Source: JABSOG01 sp965277695
GTDB lineage: Bacteria > Pseudomonadota > Gammaproteobacteria > Enterobacterales > Alteromonadaceae
Reading direction: 5' to 3'
Assembly (NCBI GenBank): GCA_965277695.1
Contig: CBDIDQ010000063.1
Span: 1 to 64,000 of the forward strand
DNA length: 64,000 bases
A program made the position numbers and the translations under genes. Position 1 is the stretch's first letter; each line of letters begins with the position of its first letter. The notes under the pieces were generated by a model. That model saw only the letters and a list, made by a program, of their open reading frames with translations, did no database searches and was not told the origin of the DNA. Positions 34,917 to 44,164 of this stretch are shown piece by piece.

Positions 34917-36551
34917 TTACTGCGCCTTTTCAACCTGCTCCAACTTTTCAAGGCGATTATTGAGTGCTTCGATAGTTCTTTGCTGGTCTTGCACCACCTT
35001 GGTCAAAATCGCGACAAAATCCATGGTCAGCAAACTCTTGCGATCATTTCGTGCAACAATATCAGGTACATCCTCAGCAATAAATCCAGCATAAGTCTCA
35101 CCAAGCTCTTTTTTATATTCAAATGTCACTGGATTCAACGCTGCCAAAGTACTTTTAGCCACATCCAACGAAATATCAACAATATCATTTTTTAAGGTAC
35201 GACTTGAACCGAGTGGCCAAACTCCGGCAGTCGTCAGTACCGCACCATTACTGTGTTCCATCGAATTACCCGCACCCACAGCTGTTACACCAAAACCAAT
35301 CTTCCCGTCTTGTTCAATTGACATGGCCTCAACCAGTCTACTAACCAAAACAAATCGATCCGCACCAAAATCATTTTTCGACATTAAAAACCATTGTGCC
35401 ACATCCTGTTTAGTAAAAACAAAGGCCCCCACTTTATTCGCTGTAGGCGTGTTTATCGTTATTGAATGATGCTTATTGGCTTGGCCTTCAATCATAAATG
35501 ATGGTTCTATATCCGCATATATAGGAAAAGTAGTTCTGCCCAACCCAATCGCACCGCTATCAGCTAAAGTAAATAGGGTGGTATCACCAGCCGCATTTTT
35601 AATATCAAAACGATTAACGGGTGCATCAGTGCCGATACCGATATTGCCGCTGGCATCAACAGTAAAATACGACTTGCTATCACCAACATCCCTAATATCA
35701 AATCTACCAGTAGGCGTCGCAGTACCAACCCCGACATTACCGTCACTTTTAACCATAAAACGCGATTTACCACCTGTCGTTTGGATTTCAAATAAACCAT
35801 TAGGGACAAAGCCATTATCAATATTAATACCAACATAACTGACCGGACTAATTAAAAATGCATGATTATTGCCATCAGCAGAGTGTGCAACATCAAACAA
35901 ACCATCTGGCGTGGTGGTTTCAAAACCGATATCACCGTCAGCAGCAATATGCAAACTGCCATTAGGCGCACTAGGCATAATTCTAAATGGTAGGGCGCTG
36001 CCATTGCTGACATCACGAATGAAAAAGTTAGTTTCATTACCACCTAAATCCCAAGTTTGCTCGGCAAAACCAGAGCTGGTATCTTGCTCCAGTCGTAATG
36101 TCGGCGAATTACCAGCTTTAATATTGACATCCACTAGCGGCGTGGTGGTACCAAAACCTACATTACCGTTACTGGAAATATAAAGACTATCGTTAGGCGC
36201 ACTAGCCAAAATAGTAAAGGGAGTGGTCCCGGCATCTAGGTCCTCTATGCCAATCCAATTGGCTCCGCCGTTAGCCGAGTCGTTAATGGTGATCTGCCAA
36301 TCCCGAGTGGGAAACGACGAAGATGAACTGGTATCAATAAATTTAACTCGTAGGTTATTTTCCTTTAATCTCAGCGTATCAAAACCAAACGATTCGCCAT
36401 TGACACAATCAAACCCGGCACAAATGCTACCGACTACCACTAAATCATCTTGTATTCGTTGATCTGCTTGCCCTTTGTGGCTGTTAAACAGTGCTAAACC
36501 GAACAATGTTGTCAGTAATAAGGGCTGCAAGCTATTGAATAAATGTTTCAT
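34917..36551 (-). CDS. Secreted tail-spike-like protein with S74 chaperone domain
   Basis: About 544 residues. A signal peptide (KHLFNSLQPLLLTTLFGLAL) leads into repeated SSNGNVGFGTTTPLVDVNIK-type units, about seven, spaced 40-60 residues apart, like phage tail fibres. The C-terminus has SSRTLKNDIVDISLDVAKST, YAGFIAEDVPDIVARNDRKS and a terminal coiled coil (QQRTIEALNNRLEKLEQ). This is the peptidase S74/endosialidase intramolecular chaperone domain, which helps trimer folding and often cleaves itself off. GAGG nine bases before the ATG at 36551 sets the start; the frame is open to 36566. It follows the 150-residue secreted protein by 11 bases. Host-encoded and non-phage by context; a trimeric surface fibre is inferred. 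Confidence 0.83.
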   Translation of the reverse strand: MKHLFNSLQPLLLTTLFGLALFNSHKGQADQRIQDDLVVVGSICAGFDCVNGESFGFDTLRLKENNLRVKFIDTSSSSSFPTRDWQITINDSANGGANWIGIEDLDAGTTPFTILASAPNDSLYISSNGNVGFGTTTPLVDVNIKAGNSPTLRLEQDTSSGFAEQTWDLGGNETNFFIRDVSNGSALPFRIMPSAPNGSLHIAADGDIGFETTTPDGLFDVAHSADGNNHAFLISPVSYVGINIDNGFVPNGLFEIQTTGGKSRFMVKSDGNVGVGTATPTGRFDIRDVGDSKSYFTVDASGNIGIGTDAPVNRFDIKNAAGDTTLFTLADSGAIGLGRTTFPIYADIEPSFMIEGQANKHHSITINTPTANKVGAFVFTKQDVAQWFLMSKNDFGADRFVLVSRLVEAMSIEQDGKIGFGVTAVGAGNSMEHSNGAVLTTAGVWPLGSSRTLKNDIVDISLDVAKSTLAALNPVTFEYKKELGETYAGFIAEDVPDIVARNDRKSLLTMDFVAILTKVVQDQQRTIEALNNRLEKLEQVEKAQ

Positions 36552-36562
36552 ATTAATCATCC

Positions 36563-37015
36563 TCAAAAACCACGCTTGGCGCTAGGCTCTTTAAACTGCT
36601 TATAGCGCTTAATTTGACCACCAACCACCCGAAAATGACCCGTTTGCGTTACCCCTTTACGCGCATAATGACTATTATTCTCACCTCGGCCATTATTCAA
36701 AGTATCTTTAATTAATAACGTTTTCCCAACAGCCGTGGTGATTTCATAATTATACAAACCATCTTTAAGTGCGCCATAATTATGCAAATCAATCGAGGGG
36801 ATGCCATTGTCGGTAGACTTTCTGGCATGAAAACCAGAAGGACCGATAACACTCAAAGTGGTGTTTCTCGCTACAACTTTAGAGGTAAAAGAGACGTGAC
36901 TACCATAAATGTTTTCTGCTGCAATAATTTGGGGTTTACCGCTTTCTTTTCCGTTCGCTGCGCCATTGAGTAAAACACTCATCATCACAACTAACAACAT
37001 ACACTTTCTTTTCAT
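36563..37015 (-). CDS. Small secreted protein, unknown
   Basis: 150 residues. A signal peptide (MKRKCMLLVVMMSVLLNGAA, cleavage near ANGKE) is followed by a mature domain rich in Gly, Asn and Thr with no motif I recognise. Two segments, VVARNTTLSVIGPSGFHARK and ALKDGLYNYEITTAVGKTLL, look like beta strands of an immunoglobulin-like or fibre domain. A good AGGAG precedes the ATG. It is cotranscribed with the S74-domain protein 11 bases downstream, so it could be its partner, for example an assembly factor or base of the fibre (inference). Confidence 0.7.
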   Translation of the reverse strand: MKRKCMLLVVMMSVLLNGAANGKESGKPQIIAAENIYGSHVSFTSKVVARNTTLSVIGPSGFHARKSTDNGIPSIDLHNYGALKDGLYNYEITTAVGKTLLIKDTLNNGRGENNSHYARKGVTQTGHFRVVGGQIKRYKQFKEPSAKRGF

Positions 37016-37323
37016 AATAATCTCCTGAGGAACTGCGAATAATATTTCCCTATCAGGCTGATCCTATTCAAAAAATAGTCTAAAAAAACCATTTCTCAAC
37101 CCGTACTGAGATAAGGCGACTATCGCCTAACGTAAAGTCTAGCAACAGCTGCTAACAAAGGCAGTTTATTTGACAGTTTTTTTTGACTTAACAGCGGTTA
37201 TTTTCACAATGGGAATTAGCAGCTAATAACTGTACTCATTAGTGCGTAGGCTATTGATTTGAATTGTAATTTAATTCTCAGCCATAAAAGTTTGCTCTCT
37301 CTATGACGTTGTTCCGGGACGCC
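37016..37323. other. Intergenic region, 308 bases, no gene seen
   Basis: AT-rich spacer between the end of manC and the start of the small secreted protein, both on the minus strand. A short hairpin (AGGCGA/TCGCCT with loop CTA, 37114-37128) lies upstream of the secreted protein. I find no convincing promoter or coding frame. The only long plus-strand frame here is antisense to manC. Confidence 0.6.
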
Positions 37324-38784
37324 TCAGCAACGCCCAAAAGTGTCATCAAAACGCACGATATCATCTTCACCAAGATAACTGCCGCTTTGCACTTCAATCA
37401 ATTCCAAGGGCAGTTTACCAGGGTTGCTAAGTCGGTGCTTTTGACCGATAGGGATGTAAACCGATTGGTTTTCGGTCAACAAGGTTTCAGTCTCACCCAC
37501 CTGAGCCAGTGCAGTGCCAGAGACCACAATCCAGTGTTCAGCCCGGTGATAATGCAGTTGCAAAGACAAAGAAGCCCCTTCTTTAACCGTAATACGTTTG
37601 ACTTGATAGCGTTTGCCCGTATCAATCGCGTCATAACAACCCCAAGGACGATGGACTTGCAGGTGAGCCATATGCTCGCTGCGTTTATGTTGTTTCAATT
37701 CAGTTACAATGTCTTTAACTTTTTGCACCTGATCTTTACCAGCGACCAACAACGCATCCTTGGTTTCAACAATCACCATATCTTCAAGGCCAATAGTCGC
37801 AATCAGCTTTTTACTGCCACAGTGCACCAGATTATTACGGCTATCAATAGCAATAACATCACCGAAATGGGCGTTGTTATTCTCGTCCTTTGCTGAAACG
37901 TCCCATAATGAATCCCAGCTGCCAATATCACTCCATCCCGCATTCAACGGCACAACCACCACATTATCGGCTTTTTCCATCACCGCATAATCAATCGAAT
38001 CATCCGGGCAAGCAGCAAAGCTGTCTCTATCGATACGTAAAAAATCCAAATCGCTCTGGGCGCTTTCATAAGCCTGATGGCAACAGCGCACAATCTCAGC
38101 TTCAGTGCTTTGCAATACGTCAAGATAAAGCGATGCCTTAAACACAAACATGCCGCTATTCCAGTAGTAGTCACCGCTATTAATATAGCCTTGCGCAGTT
38201 TGACGGTCAGGTTTTTCAATAAACTGTTCAACAGCGACTGCGGTTAACGCCCCCTTTCGCCGAGCATTTTGAGAGCCGTCAGCCTGTTGGGAGCCGTCAG
38301 CCTGTTGGGAGCTGGCAACCTTAATATAACCATATCCGGTCTCTGGTTTGTTCGCCACAATACCAAAAGTCACCAATTTATCTTGTTCTGCCGCTGCAAT
38401 GGCGCATTCAAGCGACGCAACAAAGGCTTGTTGGTCAGCGATGATGTGATCCGCAGGAAACACCGCAATAACCGCATTCGGGTCTTGTCGCTGTGCTTCG
38501 ATAGCGGCCAAAGCAATGGCAGGAGCGGTATTACGCGGCGCAGTTTCAAGCATAATGGCAGTTGGTTTGACACCGATAGATTGGCATTGTTCGGCAACCA
38601 TAAAACGGTGCGCTTCATTACAAACAATAATCGGCGGATGCAGGTGGCCGACACGGAGCAGGGTTTGCTGCAACATGGTGTGATCACCATCGGTCAAATT
38701 GAGCAGTTGTTTAGGATAATGCTGTCGAGAAAGTGGCCATAACCGCGTACCGGAGCCACCAGATAAAATTACAGGGATAATCAC
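37324..38784 (-). CDS. manC: Mannose-1-phosphate guanylyltransferase / mannose-6-phosphate isomerase
   Basis: 486 residues, a type II bifunctional enzyme (ManC/AlgA/WbpW). IPVILSGGSGTRLWPLSRQH is the pyrophosphorylase signature, VEQFIEKPDRQTAQGYINSG the sugar-binding region, and VMEKADNVVVVPLNAGWSDI follows. The C-terminal cupin RPWGCYDAIDTGKRYQVKRI with LQLHYHRAEHWIVVSGTA is the isomerase part. It makes GDP-mannose for the glycan. No manB or gmd is in the window. Start is a GTG. An unusual QQADGS repeat (about residues 160-171) interrupts the guanylyltransferase domain, produced by an exact 18 bp duplication. Confidence 0.95.
   Translation of the reverse strand: MIIPVILSGGSGTRLWPLSRQHYPKQLLNLTDGDHTMLQQTLLRVGHLHPPIIVCNEAHRFMVAEQCQSIGVKPTAIMLETAPRNTAPAIALAAIEAQRQDPNAVIAVFPADHIIADQQAFVASLECAIAAAEQDKLVTFGIVANKPETGYGYIKVASSQQADGSQQADGSQNARRKGALTAVAVEQFIEKPDRQTAQGYINSGDYYWNSGMFVFKASLYLDVLQSTEAEIVRCCHQAYESAQSDLDFLRIDRDSFAACPDDSIDYAVMEKADNVVVVPLNAGWSDIGSWDSLWDVSAKDENNNAHFGDVIAIDSRNNLVHCGSKKLIATIGLEDMVIVETKDALLVAGKDQVQKVKDIVTELKQHKRSEHMAHLQVHRPWGCYDAIDTGKRYQVKRITVKEGASLSLQLHYHRAEHWIVVSGTALAQVGETETLLTENQSVYIPIGQKHRLSNPGKLPLELIEVQSGSYLGEDDIVRFDDTFGRC
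38273..38308. repeat. 18 bp exact tandem duplication within manC
   Basis: GAGCCGTCAGCCTGTTGG occurs at 38273-38290 and 38291-38308. It is in frame and adds six residues (QQADGS) per copy in a likely surface loop. Confidence 0.92.
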
Positions 38785-38870
38785 TTGAGGTTGTCCATCT
38801 TTGCAAATTAAGGCTGTTAATAGCTATTAGCGGCGCATATTATCACAAAAATATTGTCGGGCTGTAGTCA

Positions 38871-38896
38871 AAAGTCGTCGAAAGTCGTCGAAAGTC
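38871..38896. repeat. 10 bp tandem repeat, about 2.6 copies
   Basis: AAAGTCGTCG repeats at 38871-38880 and 38881-38890 with a partial third copy, in the 154-base gap between the flippase stop and the manC start. No other element is evident in that gap. Confidence 0.9.
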
Positions 38897-38938
38897 ATTT
38901 TACCTGTTATTTACTAACAATAGCGTTTAAACCACCGA

Positions 38939-40195
38939 TCATGCTGACGCCAACAAGTCCTTTTTTCTTAATCGATAAAGTAACCCAGCTAAACCGACCA
39001 ATAAAGCCATTTCTTTAATGTAAAAGGATGCCATTACCCCATTGAGCAAGTAACCCGGTATCAACAACCAATCGAGCAACACATTGAGCAAAAACCCGAG
39101 CAACAATAATATAATCACCGCTTGAGCCTGCTTAGCGATCACCAGCGCGGTATAAAGAAAATGAACCACAGCCGAAACCGGCAATATCAACATTAAATAA
39201 ATAAAAATAGCAGCACTTGGCTGATAGGACTGACCATAAAAAGTGGTAAACAAGCTGCCGCCAACAACCGCCCCAATGACAGCAGCAATAACCACTATGA
39301 ACAACAGCAGTTTGCAATATTTAATCACCACATGATAATAATCAGCAGGTTGACTGGTATAACTTCTGGTCAAAGCAGGAAACAGCGTCAACACAAAGGC
39401 AGTCGCAAGCAACAGCCCGCCTTCAAATATTCTTGCTGCGGCACTATAATGAGCAACTTGGGTTTCATTGGCAAGAAACCCCAACATCAGTATATCTACT
39501 TTTACCGACAGGCCAACCAACAAAAAAGTGATCCACACATTAAAACTGGTTTTTAACGGCGTCGCCAAAGTCATGGTGATCGCAGATAATTTGAACCCCA
39601 TTTGTTTGACCGCCACCGCCGTCATGAGTGCTGTCATCAGGCAAGAGGCGGTATAACAAACCCCAACCCACATCAACTGCCCACCAAAATATACCCCAAT
39701 ACTGGCTGACACGATGAATAAAACATTGCGGATCACCGATATAATCGCTTCGGTAGATAGCTTTTCGCAACCGCGTAAATAACAGGAAAAAAAATGACTG
39801 ATGTTCAAAATATAAGTCCCGAACAAAAAGGTCACAAAGACTAATAAAGGTAAATCAAACAGATAGGCAAAACCGGTAAACAGCAAACCAAACAACAACG
39901 AAGACCACAGTTTGAATTTAACCAAAACCCTCGGATAAGCATCAACTTTATTTAATGACGTTTGCTGCGTTACCCAAAAATCCAAACCCAAATCAGTAAC
40001 AAGCCCATAGATGGCTACCCAGGCAAACACCGTACTGAACTGACCAAAAGTATCCACCGACCACATTCGGGCTAGGAACACCCAAAACAAGATCATTAGG
40101 CAACCGCTGATCCCGTAGTTAACGGTTTGCCAGCTAAAATTGTGCCAGTGAAAATCGTCGGCAAAGGCCATTATTTTTTCGGCGAATAAAGACAA
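38939..40195 (-). CDS. Wzx-type polysaccharide flippase (PST family)
   Basis: 418 residues with about twelve hydrophobic segments. The N-terminal region (FSWQTVNYGISGCLMILFWV, WSVDTFGQFSTVFAWVAIYG) and the TQVAHYSAAARIFEGGLLLA segment are typical of the polysaccharide transporter (RfbX/Wzx) family. It would flip lipid-linked repeats across the inner membrane. The frame begins at a TTG just after the GmhB stop; an ATG eight codons later (40171) is an alternative start without a good ribosome-binding site. A second flippase of the MurJ type is at 4109, so two export routes may exist. Confidence 0.87.
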   Translation of the reverse strand: MSLFAEKIMAFADDFHWHNFSWQTVNYGISGCLMILFWVFLARMWSVDTFGQFSTVFAWVAIYGLVTDLGLDFWVTQQTSLNKVDAYPRVLVKFKLWSSLLFGLLFTGFAYLFDLPLLVFVTFLFGTYILNISHFFSCYLRGCEKLSTEAIISVIRNVLFIVSASIGVYFGGQLMWVGVCYTASCLMTALMTAVAVKQMGFKLSAITMTLATPLKTSFNVWITFLLVGLSVKVDILMLGFLANETQVAHYSAAARIFEGGLLLATAFVLTLFPALTRSYTSQPADYYHVVIKYCKLLLFIVVIAAVIGAVVGGSLFTTFYGQSYQPSAAIFIYLMLILPVSAVVHFLYTALVIAKQAQAVIILLLLGFLLNVLLDWLLIPGYLLNGVMASFYIKEMALLVGLAGLLYRLRKKDLLASA

Positions 40196-40196
40196 A

Positions 40197-40766
40197 TTAG
40201 CCCATCGCCTCGCTCAGACCCGAACCTTTTGCCAATGACTGTACTACCGCCAAGAGATCTTCATAACGAAACTGTTCGCTGTCTTCCGTGGCATCGTAGT
40301 GTCCCTTGACCAAAAACGATTGCTTTAGTGACGCCGCGTTACCAGCCATAACATCGGAGACTTTATCACCCACCAGACAGGACTGGCTTAAATCTATCTC
40401 ATGCTCCTTTTGTGCCTGCAATATCATGCCCGGTTCTGGTTTACGGCATGAACAAGCTACTTTGTACTCACCCACCCCCTTGGTTTGGTGATGTGGGCAA
40501 AAATAGACGTCGGTGATCGTGACCTGCTGTTTGGCAAATTCACTCACCATCCACTCGGTCAGCTGGGCAAATGCCTTGGGCGTATAATAACCCCGGCCAA
40601 TACCTGCCTGATTAGTCACAATGATAATTTGGTAACCCAACTGGTTGAGTGTTCTGCACGCTTGAAAAACCCCCGGCAAAAATTCAAAGGATTCGATGGT
40701 ATGAACATAACCGCTATCATGATTTATCACCCCATCCCGGTCGATAAAAAAAGCTTTGTTTGTCAT
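40197..40766 (-). CDS. gmhB: D-glycero-D-manno-heptose-1,7-bisphosphate 7-phosphatase-like HAD enzyme
   Basis: About 189 residues, the size of GmhB. KAFFIDRDGVINHDSGYVHT carries the HAD nucleophile DRDG, IIIVTNQAGIGRGYYTPK is motif II, the CPHHQTKG...CSCRKP segment has the Cys/His zinc site of GmhB, and GDKVSDVMAGNAA is motif IV. The frame is open to 40829, but the ATG at 40766 starts exactly at the domain. It either serves core heptose synthesis or provides a GDP-heptose branch for the glycan; no gmhA or hldE-like gene is present in the window. Confidence 0.88.
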   Translation of the reverse strand: MTNKAFFIDRDGVINHDSGYVHTIESFEFLPGVFQACRTLNQLGYQIIIVTNQAGIGRGYYTPKAFAQLTEWMVSEFAKQQVTITDVYFCPHHQTKGVGEYKVACSCRKPEPGMILQAQKEHEIDLSQSCLVGDKVSDVMAGNAASLKQSFLVKGHYDATEDSEQFRYEDLLAVVQSLAKGSGLSEAMG

Positions 40767-40874
40767 TGCTAATAAGTTCCGTTGGTCAAGGTTGCTTGTG
40801 CCGGATTGACTGCACTGAAAAAAGTCCACTCATTGCCCGCTAGTATGAATAAAGTTAATTGTAGTATCGGCATA

Positions 40875-42020
40875 CTAGGGCTGTGCGGTCGCACACAGTT
40901 TCTTTGACAATGAGGCTAATGAGGATACCGGACAATTGAGCAAAGATTCCATTTTGTTGATAAAAATCTCGCTCGAAAATAACCCAGCCCTTTGCTGACA
41001 GTGCGCCTTAAGCGATAAAGCATACTCTGGTGACATCTGCTTAACAGCCTTGATAATATCAGTTGTTACGGGGTCAGGTGGACACAATAAACCCGTTTCG
41101 CCTGCTATCACCGTTTCTCGTACTCCCCCTTCATCAACCCCAATAACAGGCTTGCCAGCGGCCATCGATTCAACTGGTGAAATACCAAAATCTTCGTCAA
41201 TCGGCAAATAAAGTGTCGCAATACAATTACCCATCAAATCTTGTAATTGTTTGCTTTCACACCAGCCAGTAAAACGAATATTGTCATAGCCGCTAGCCAA
41301 TGCCTGCAACTGCGCCAATTGAGAGCCGCCAGATGCGACCACCAGTTGTTTGTCTGGCATTTGCATAAATGCCTCAACGATAAGCTTTATCCTTTTAAAA
41401 GACTCTACCCGGGCGGTGGAAAGGTAATAATCCCCCTGACTGATCCAATGGTATTGGTCGACATGACACGGCGGATAAATAACGATAGCGTCTTTATTGA
41501 GATAACGTTTTATGCGCTGCTGTACATTCACTGAATTGGCGATGATCACGTCCATTTTTTCAATCGCTGCTTCATATTTGGGCTGCATGTAGGCGATCAG
41601 TATTTTTAACAACGGTCGTTGCCAAAGCGCTATTGAAGTCAAATAATGGGATTTCAAATCATACACAAAACGGGGGGGCGTGTGACAATACAATAAGTTA
41701 CCACCCTGTGACCGGTATTTCACCGCAAGTGGCGCATTTGAGCCGCTAAAGATCACTTTTTCATAACCACTGACCAAGCGGGCTTTTTTGCGCTCAAACG
41801 CTGAGGCGACTTTAATGCTCTGCCAGCCCAAAACTTTGGTCAGTGTGGTAAGTTCGGTGATACTACCCGGAATAATTGCTTGTTCGGTGAAACAACTTCG
41901 GTCGACAAACCCGACGCACAGGTCCATATCATTAACCGCATTGCATAACGTCAAGGTGAGCGACTCAGCTCCTCCTTTGACCAATAAGAAATCATATAAC
42001 ATCAAACTGCGTGTATTCAC
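40875..42020 (-). CDS. Glycosyltransferase family 4 (WbaZ-like)
   Basis: About 381 residues. LMLYDFLLVKGGAESLTLTL opens the domain, YCHTPPRFVYDLKSHY is the typical WbaZ-like mannosyltransferase segment, YYLSTARVESFKRIKLIVEA and DEDFGISPVESMAAGKPVIG (E-x7-E-like donor loop) follow. The motifs favour a mannosyl- or rhamnosyltransferase, consistent with ManC nearby. The frame is open to a TTG at 42035; I prefer GTG at 42020 because AAGG lies five bases upstream, and an ATG at 42002 is possible. A 108-base gap to gmhB carries no gene. Confidence 0.87.
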   Translation of the reverse strand: MNTRSLMLYDFLLVKGGAESLTLTLCNAVNDMDLCVGFVDRSCFTEQAIIPGSITELTTLTKVLGWQSIKVASAFERKKARLVSGYEKVIFSGSNAPLAVKYRSQGGNLLYCHTPPRFVYDLKSHYLTSIALWQRPLLKILIAYMQPKYEAAIEKMDVIIANSVNVQQRIKRYLNKDAIVIYPPCHVDQYHWISQGDYYLSTARVESFKRIKLIVEAFMQMPDKQLVVASGGSQLAQLQALASGYDNIRFTGWCESKQLQDLMGNCIATLYLPIDEDFGISPVESMAAGKPVIGVDEGGVRETVIAGETGLLCPPDPVTTDIIKAVKQMSPEYALSLKAHCQQRAGLFSSEIFINKMESLLNCPVSSLASLSKKLCATAQP

Positions 42021-42044
42021 ATCAACCTTCGACAATCCGGCAAA

Positions 42045-43991
42045 TCAAACCACCCGTAACCCTTGGGGGTTATTCACTGTGGTGGGAGGAGCATCACTTT
42101 TTGCCAACCAAAGACAATCGGCGATCTCTGATGAGGGTTTGTAACCTAATGGTGCATCCAGCAAAAGTGTCCTGAGCTGCTCAATATTGCCCTCATCCAT
42201 GGCATTTTTGAGCTGTTGGAGCAATTTACGCAAGTCATCCAGCGGTATTGACAACTCTCTGGCTTTAAGAATACTGCGGTGTTCTGTCCCTTCGACATTT
42301 TCACCAATCAGCAATTCTTCATAGAGTTTTTCGCCAGGGCGGAGCCCGGTATAAACAATCTCAATATCACCGTTGGGTGTCTCTTCACTCTTTACGGTTA
42401 ACCCGGACAGATGGATCATCTTTTTGGCTAAGTCATTTATCTTGACTGATTTACCCATATCAAGTACGTAAACTTCGCCCCCGCTACCCATTGCTCCCGC
42501 CTGAATAACCAGTTGGGCCGCCTCGGGAATAGTCATGAAATAACGGGTAATATCTTTATGAGTAATGGTGACGGGTCCACCTTCGGCTATCAGACGGTTA
42601 AACAAAGGCACAACCGAGCCGGAAGACCCTAATACATTGCCAAACCTGACCATACTAAAACGGGTTTTTGACTGTCCTTCCGATAGCCCTTGCAATACTA
42701 ATTCAGCCAGTCGTTTTGAAGCACCCATTACATTGGTGGGACGAACAGCCTTATCGGTGGAGATCAACACAAAGTTTTCGACATTGCACTTTATCGCGAT
42801 TTCAGCACAATTAAGAGTGCCCCAAACGTTATTGCGAATGCCACTGATCACGTTATATTCAACAATCGGTACATGTTTGTAAGCCGCAGCATGATAGATG
42901 GTATCCACCGAGAACCTTTTAATTACCTGTTCGGTAATACTTTTGTCCATGACGTTGGCTAAGATAGGAATGATCTCTAAGACTTGATCCCTCTTGGCTA
43001 GGCTTTCACGCAGTTCTTTTTCAATCTCGTATAACGCCAATTCGGAAGCGTCGAACAATATCAGCGTTAACGGGCCTTGCTGAACAATTTGACGACACAA
43101 TTCAGAACCAATTGAACCACCGGCACCGGTGACCATTACATGTTTATTGTTAATACAGCGACGAAACAATCCCTCAATCGGTTTCACCGTTTCTCTGTCC
43201 AATAAATCAATAATATCAATCTTTCTCAGGGTATCTACCTGGAGCTTACCACTGACCAAATCAGCAGAGCCGGGAATGGTTAATACTTCAACCGATAACC
43301 CCTCCAATTGATTGAGCAGTTTTTTCTTGTGGTTGACACTGGCACTTGGCATCGCCAGCAACAGCTTGCCAACTTTGTGCCGTTCAATCAATTCAACCAG
43401 TTTTTCACGTGGAAATACTCTGATCGCCGCAACTAAAACATGATGCAAGGCAACATTGTCATCAACAAAAGCAATAGGGTTATATTCAACACCGTGTTGT
43501 AATGACAGCGCCAGTTGGCGACCCGATGAACCAGCACCATAGATAATCACTGGCATCTTCGATTTACCCATTTGAGTATTGATCATACCTCGAACCAATA
43601 ACCTCGATCCGCCGATAAGTATTAACAATAAAGGAGTGTAAATGAAAGGAATTGAACGCGGCATTGACGCCTTTAAAACATAAGACGAAATGACCAATAT
43701 CAGCCCGGAAGCCAAAGAAGCAAAAAAGATGGTAGATAACGCTTTGGTATCAATGAACCTAATAACAGCCCGATATAACCCCAATCGAACCGAAATAACC
43801 AGCGTCAATAAAATGGTAACACTCAGGGCATAAAACAAATTTAATGACAACCAAGCTTCAACTTTGTTTACCCTGATAAACAATGCACCAAACAGCGCCA
43901 CCGCAATGAAAAGTACATCCAATAAAACAGAGACCAATCGTTTATAAAATCGAGGAATATTGAAAAACCATTTCGTTAATCTATACAACAT
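42045..43991 (-). CDS. Membrane-bound nucleotide-sugar 4,6-dehydratase (WbpM/CapD family)
   Basis: 648 residues, close to WbpM. Four transmembrane helices occupy about residues 15-135. A first Rossmann-like domain follows (IIYGAGSSGRQLALSLQ, 149-165), then the catalytic SDR domain (HVMVTGAGGSIGSELCRQ, 284-301). STDKAVRPTNVMGASKR (411-427) contains the Ser-Met-Lys triad of this family, where Met replaces the usual Tyr. It converts UDP-GlcNAc to UDP-4-keto-6-deoxy-GlcNAc, the entry to QuiNAc, FucNAc and bacillosamine. It is the first gene of its operon, followed by the glycosyltransferase, GmhB and Wzx. The 173-base gap upstream shows nothing convincing. Confidence 0.93.
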   Translation of the reverse strand: MLYRLTKWFFNIPRFYKRLVSVLLDVLFIAVALFGALFIRVNKVEAWLSLNLFYALSVTILLTLVISVRLGLYRAVIRFIDTKALSTIFFASLASGLILVISSYVLKASMPRSIPFIYTPLLLILIGGSRLLVRGMINTQMGKSKMPVIIYGAGSSGRQLALSLQHGVEYNPIAFVDDNVALHHVLVAAIRVFPREKLVELIERHKVGKLLLAMPSASVNHKKKLLNQLEGLSVEVLTIPGSADLVSGKLQVDTLRKIDIIDLLDRETVKPIEGLFRRCINNKHVMVTGAGGSIGSELCRQIVQQGPLTLILFDASELALYEIEKELRESLAKRDQVLEIIPILANVMDKSITEQVIKRFSVDTIYHAAAYKHVPIVEYNVISGIRNNVWGTLNCAEIAIKCNVENFVLISTDKAVRPTNVMGASKRLAELVLQGLSEGQSKTRFSMVRFGNVLGSSGSVVPLFNRLIAEGGPVTITHKDITRYFMTIPEAAQLVIQAGAMGSGGEVYVLDMGKSVKINDLAKKMIHLSGLTVKSEETPNGDIEIVYTGLRPGEKLYEELLIGENVEGTEHRSILKARELSIPLDDLRKLLQQLKNAMDEGNIEQLRTLLLDAPLGYKPSSEIADCLWLAKSDAPPTTVNNPQGLRVV

Positions 43992-44164
43992 AAGAAAACC
44001 ACTATCAGTAACCAGAACCGGAGAAAATCACTTTAACAAGGTATATTTAGCCATTGCGATAATGACTGTTTAATGGCTTAAATTCGCCCTTAAACAAAGA
44101 CCAGCAAACAGGCTCATCGGTAAATATAATTTGTCGCGTATTATGCCAACAAGGCGGGTAACGG

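Noticed and set aside
34917..36551. Prophage tail-fibre gene
   Set aside because: It has a signal peptide and a secreted neighbour, and no phage structural, lysis or integrase genes are in the region.
37303..37896. A 197-codon plus-strand open frame opposite the end of manC
   Set aside because: It is antisense to the manC cupin domain; its composition mirrors the opposite strand and it shows no motif.
43992..44164. Possible promoter (TGGCATAAT-like) in front of the WbpM-like gene
   Set aside because: The motif is more than 140 bases from the start and has no -35 partner; too weak to report as a feature.
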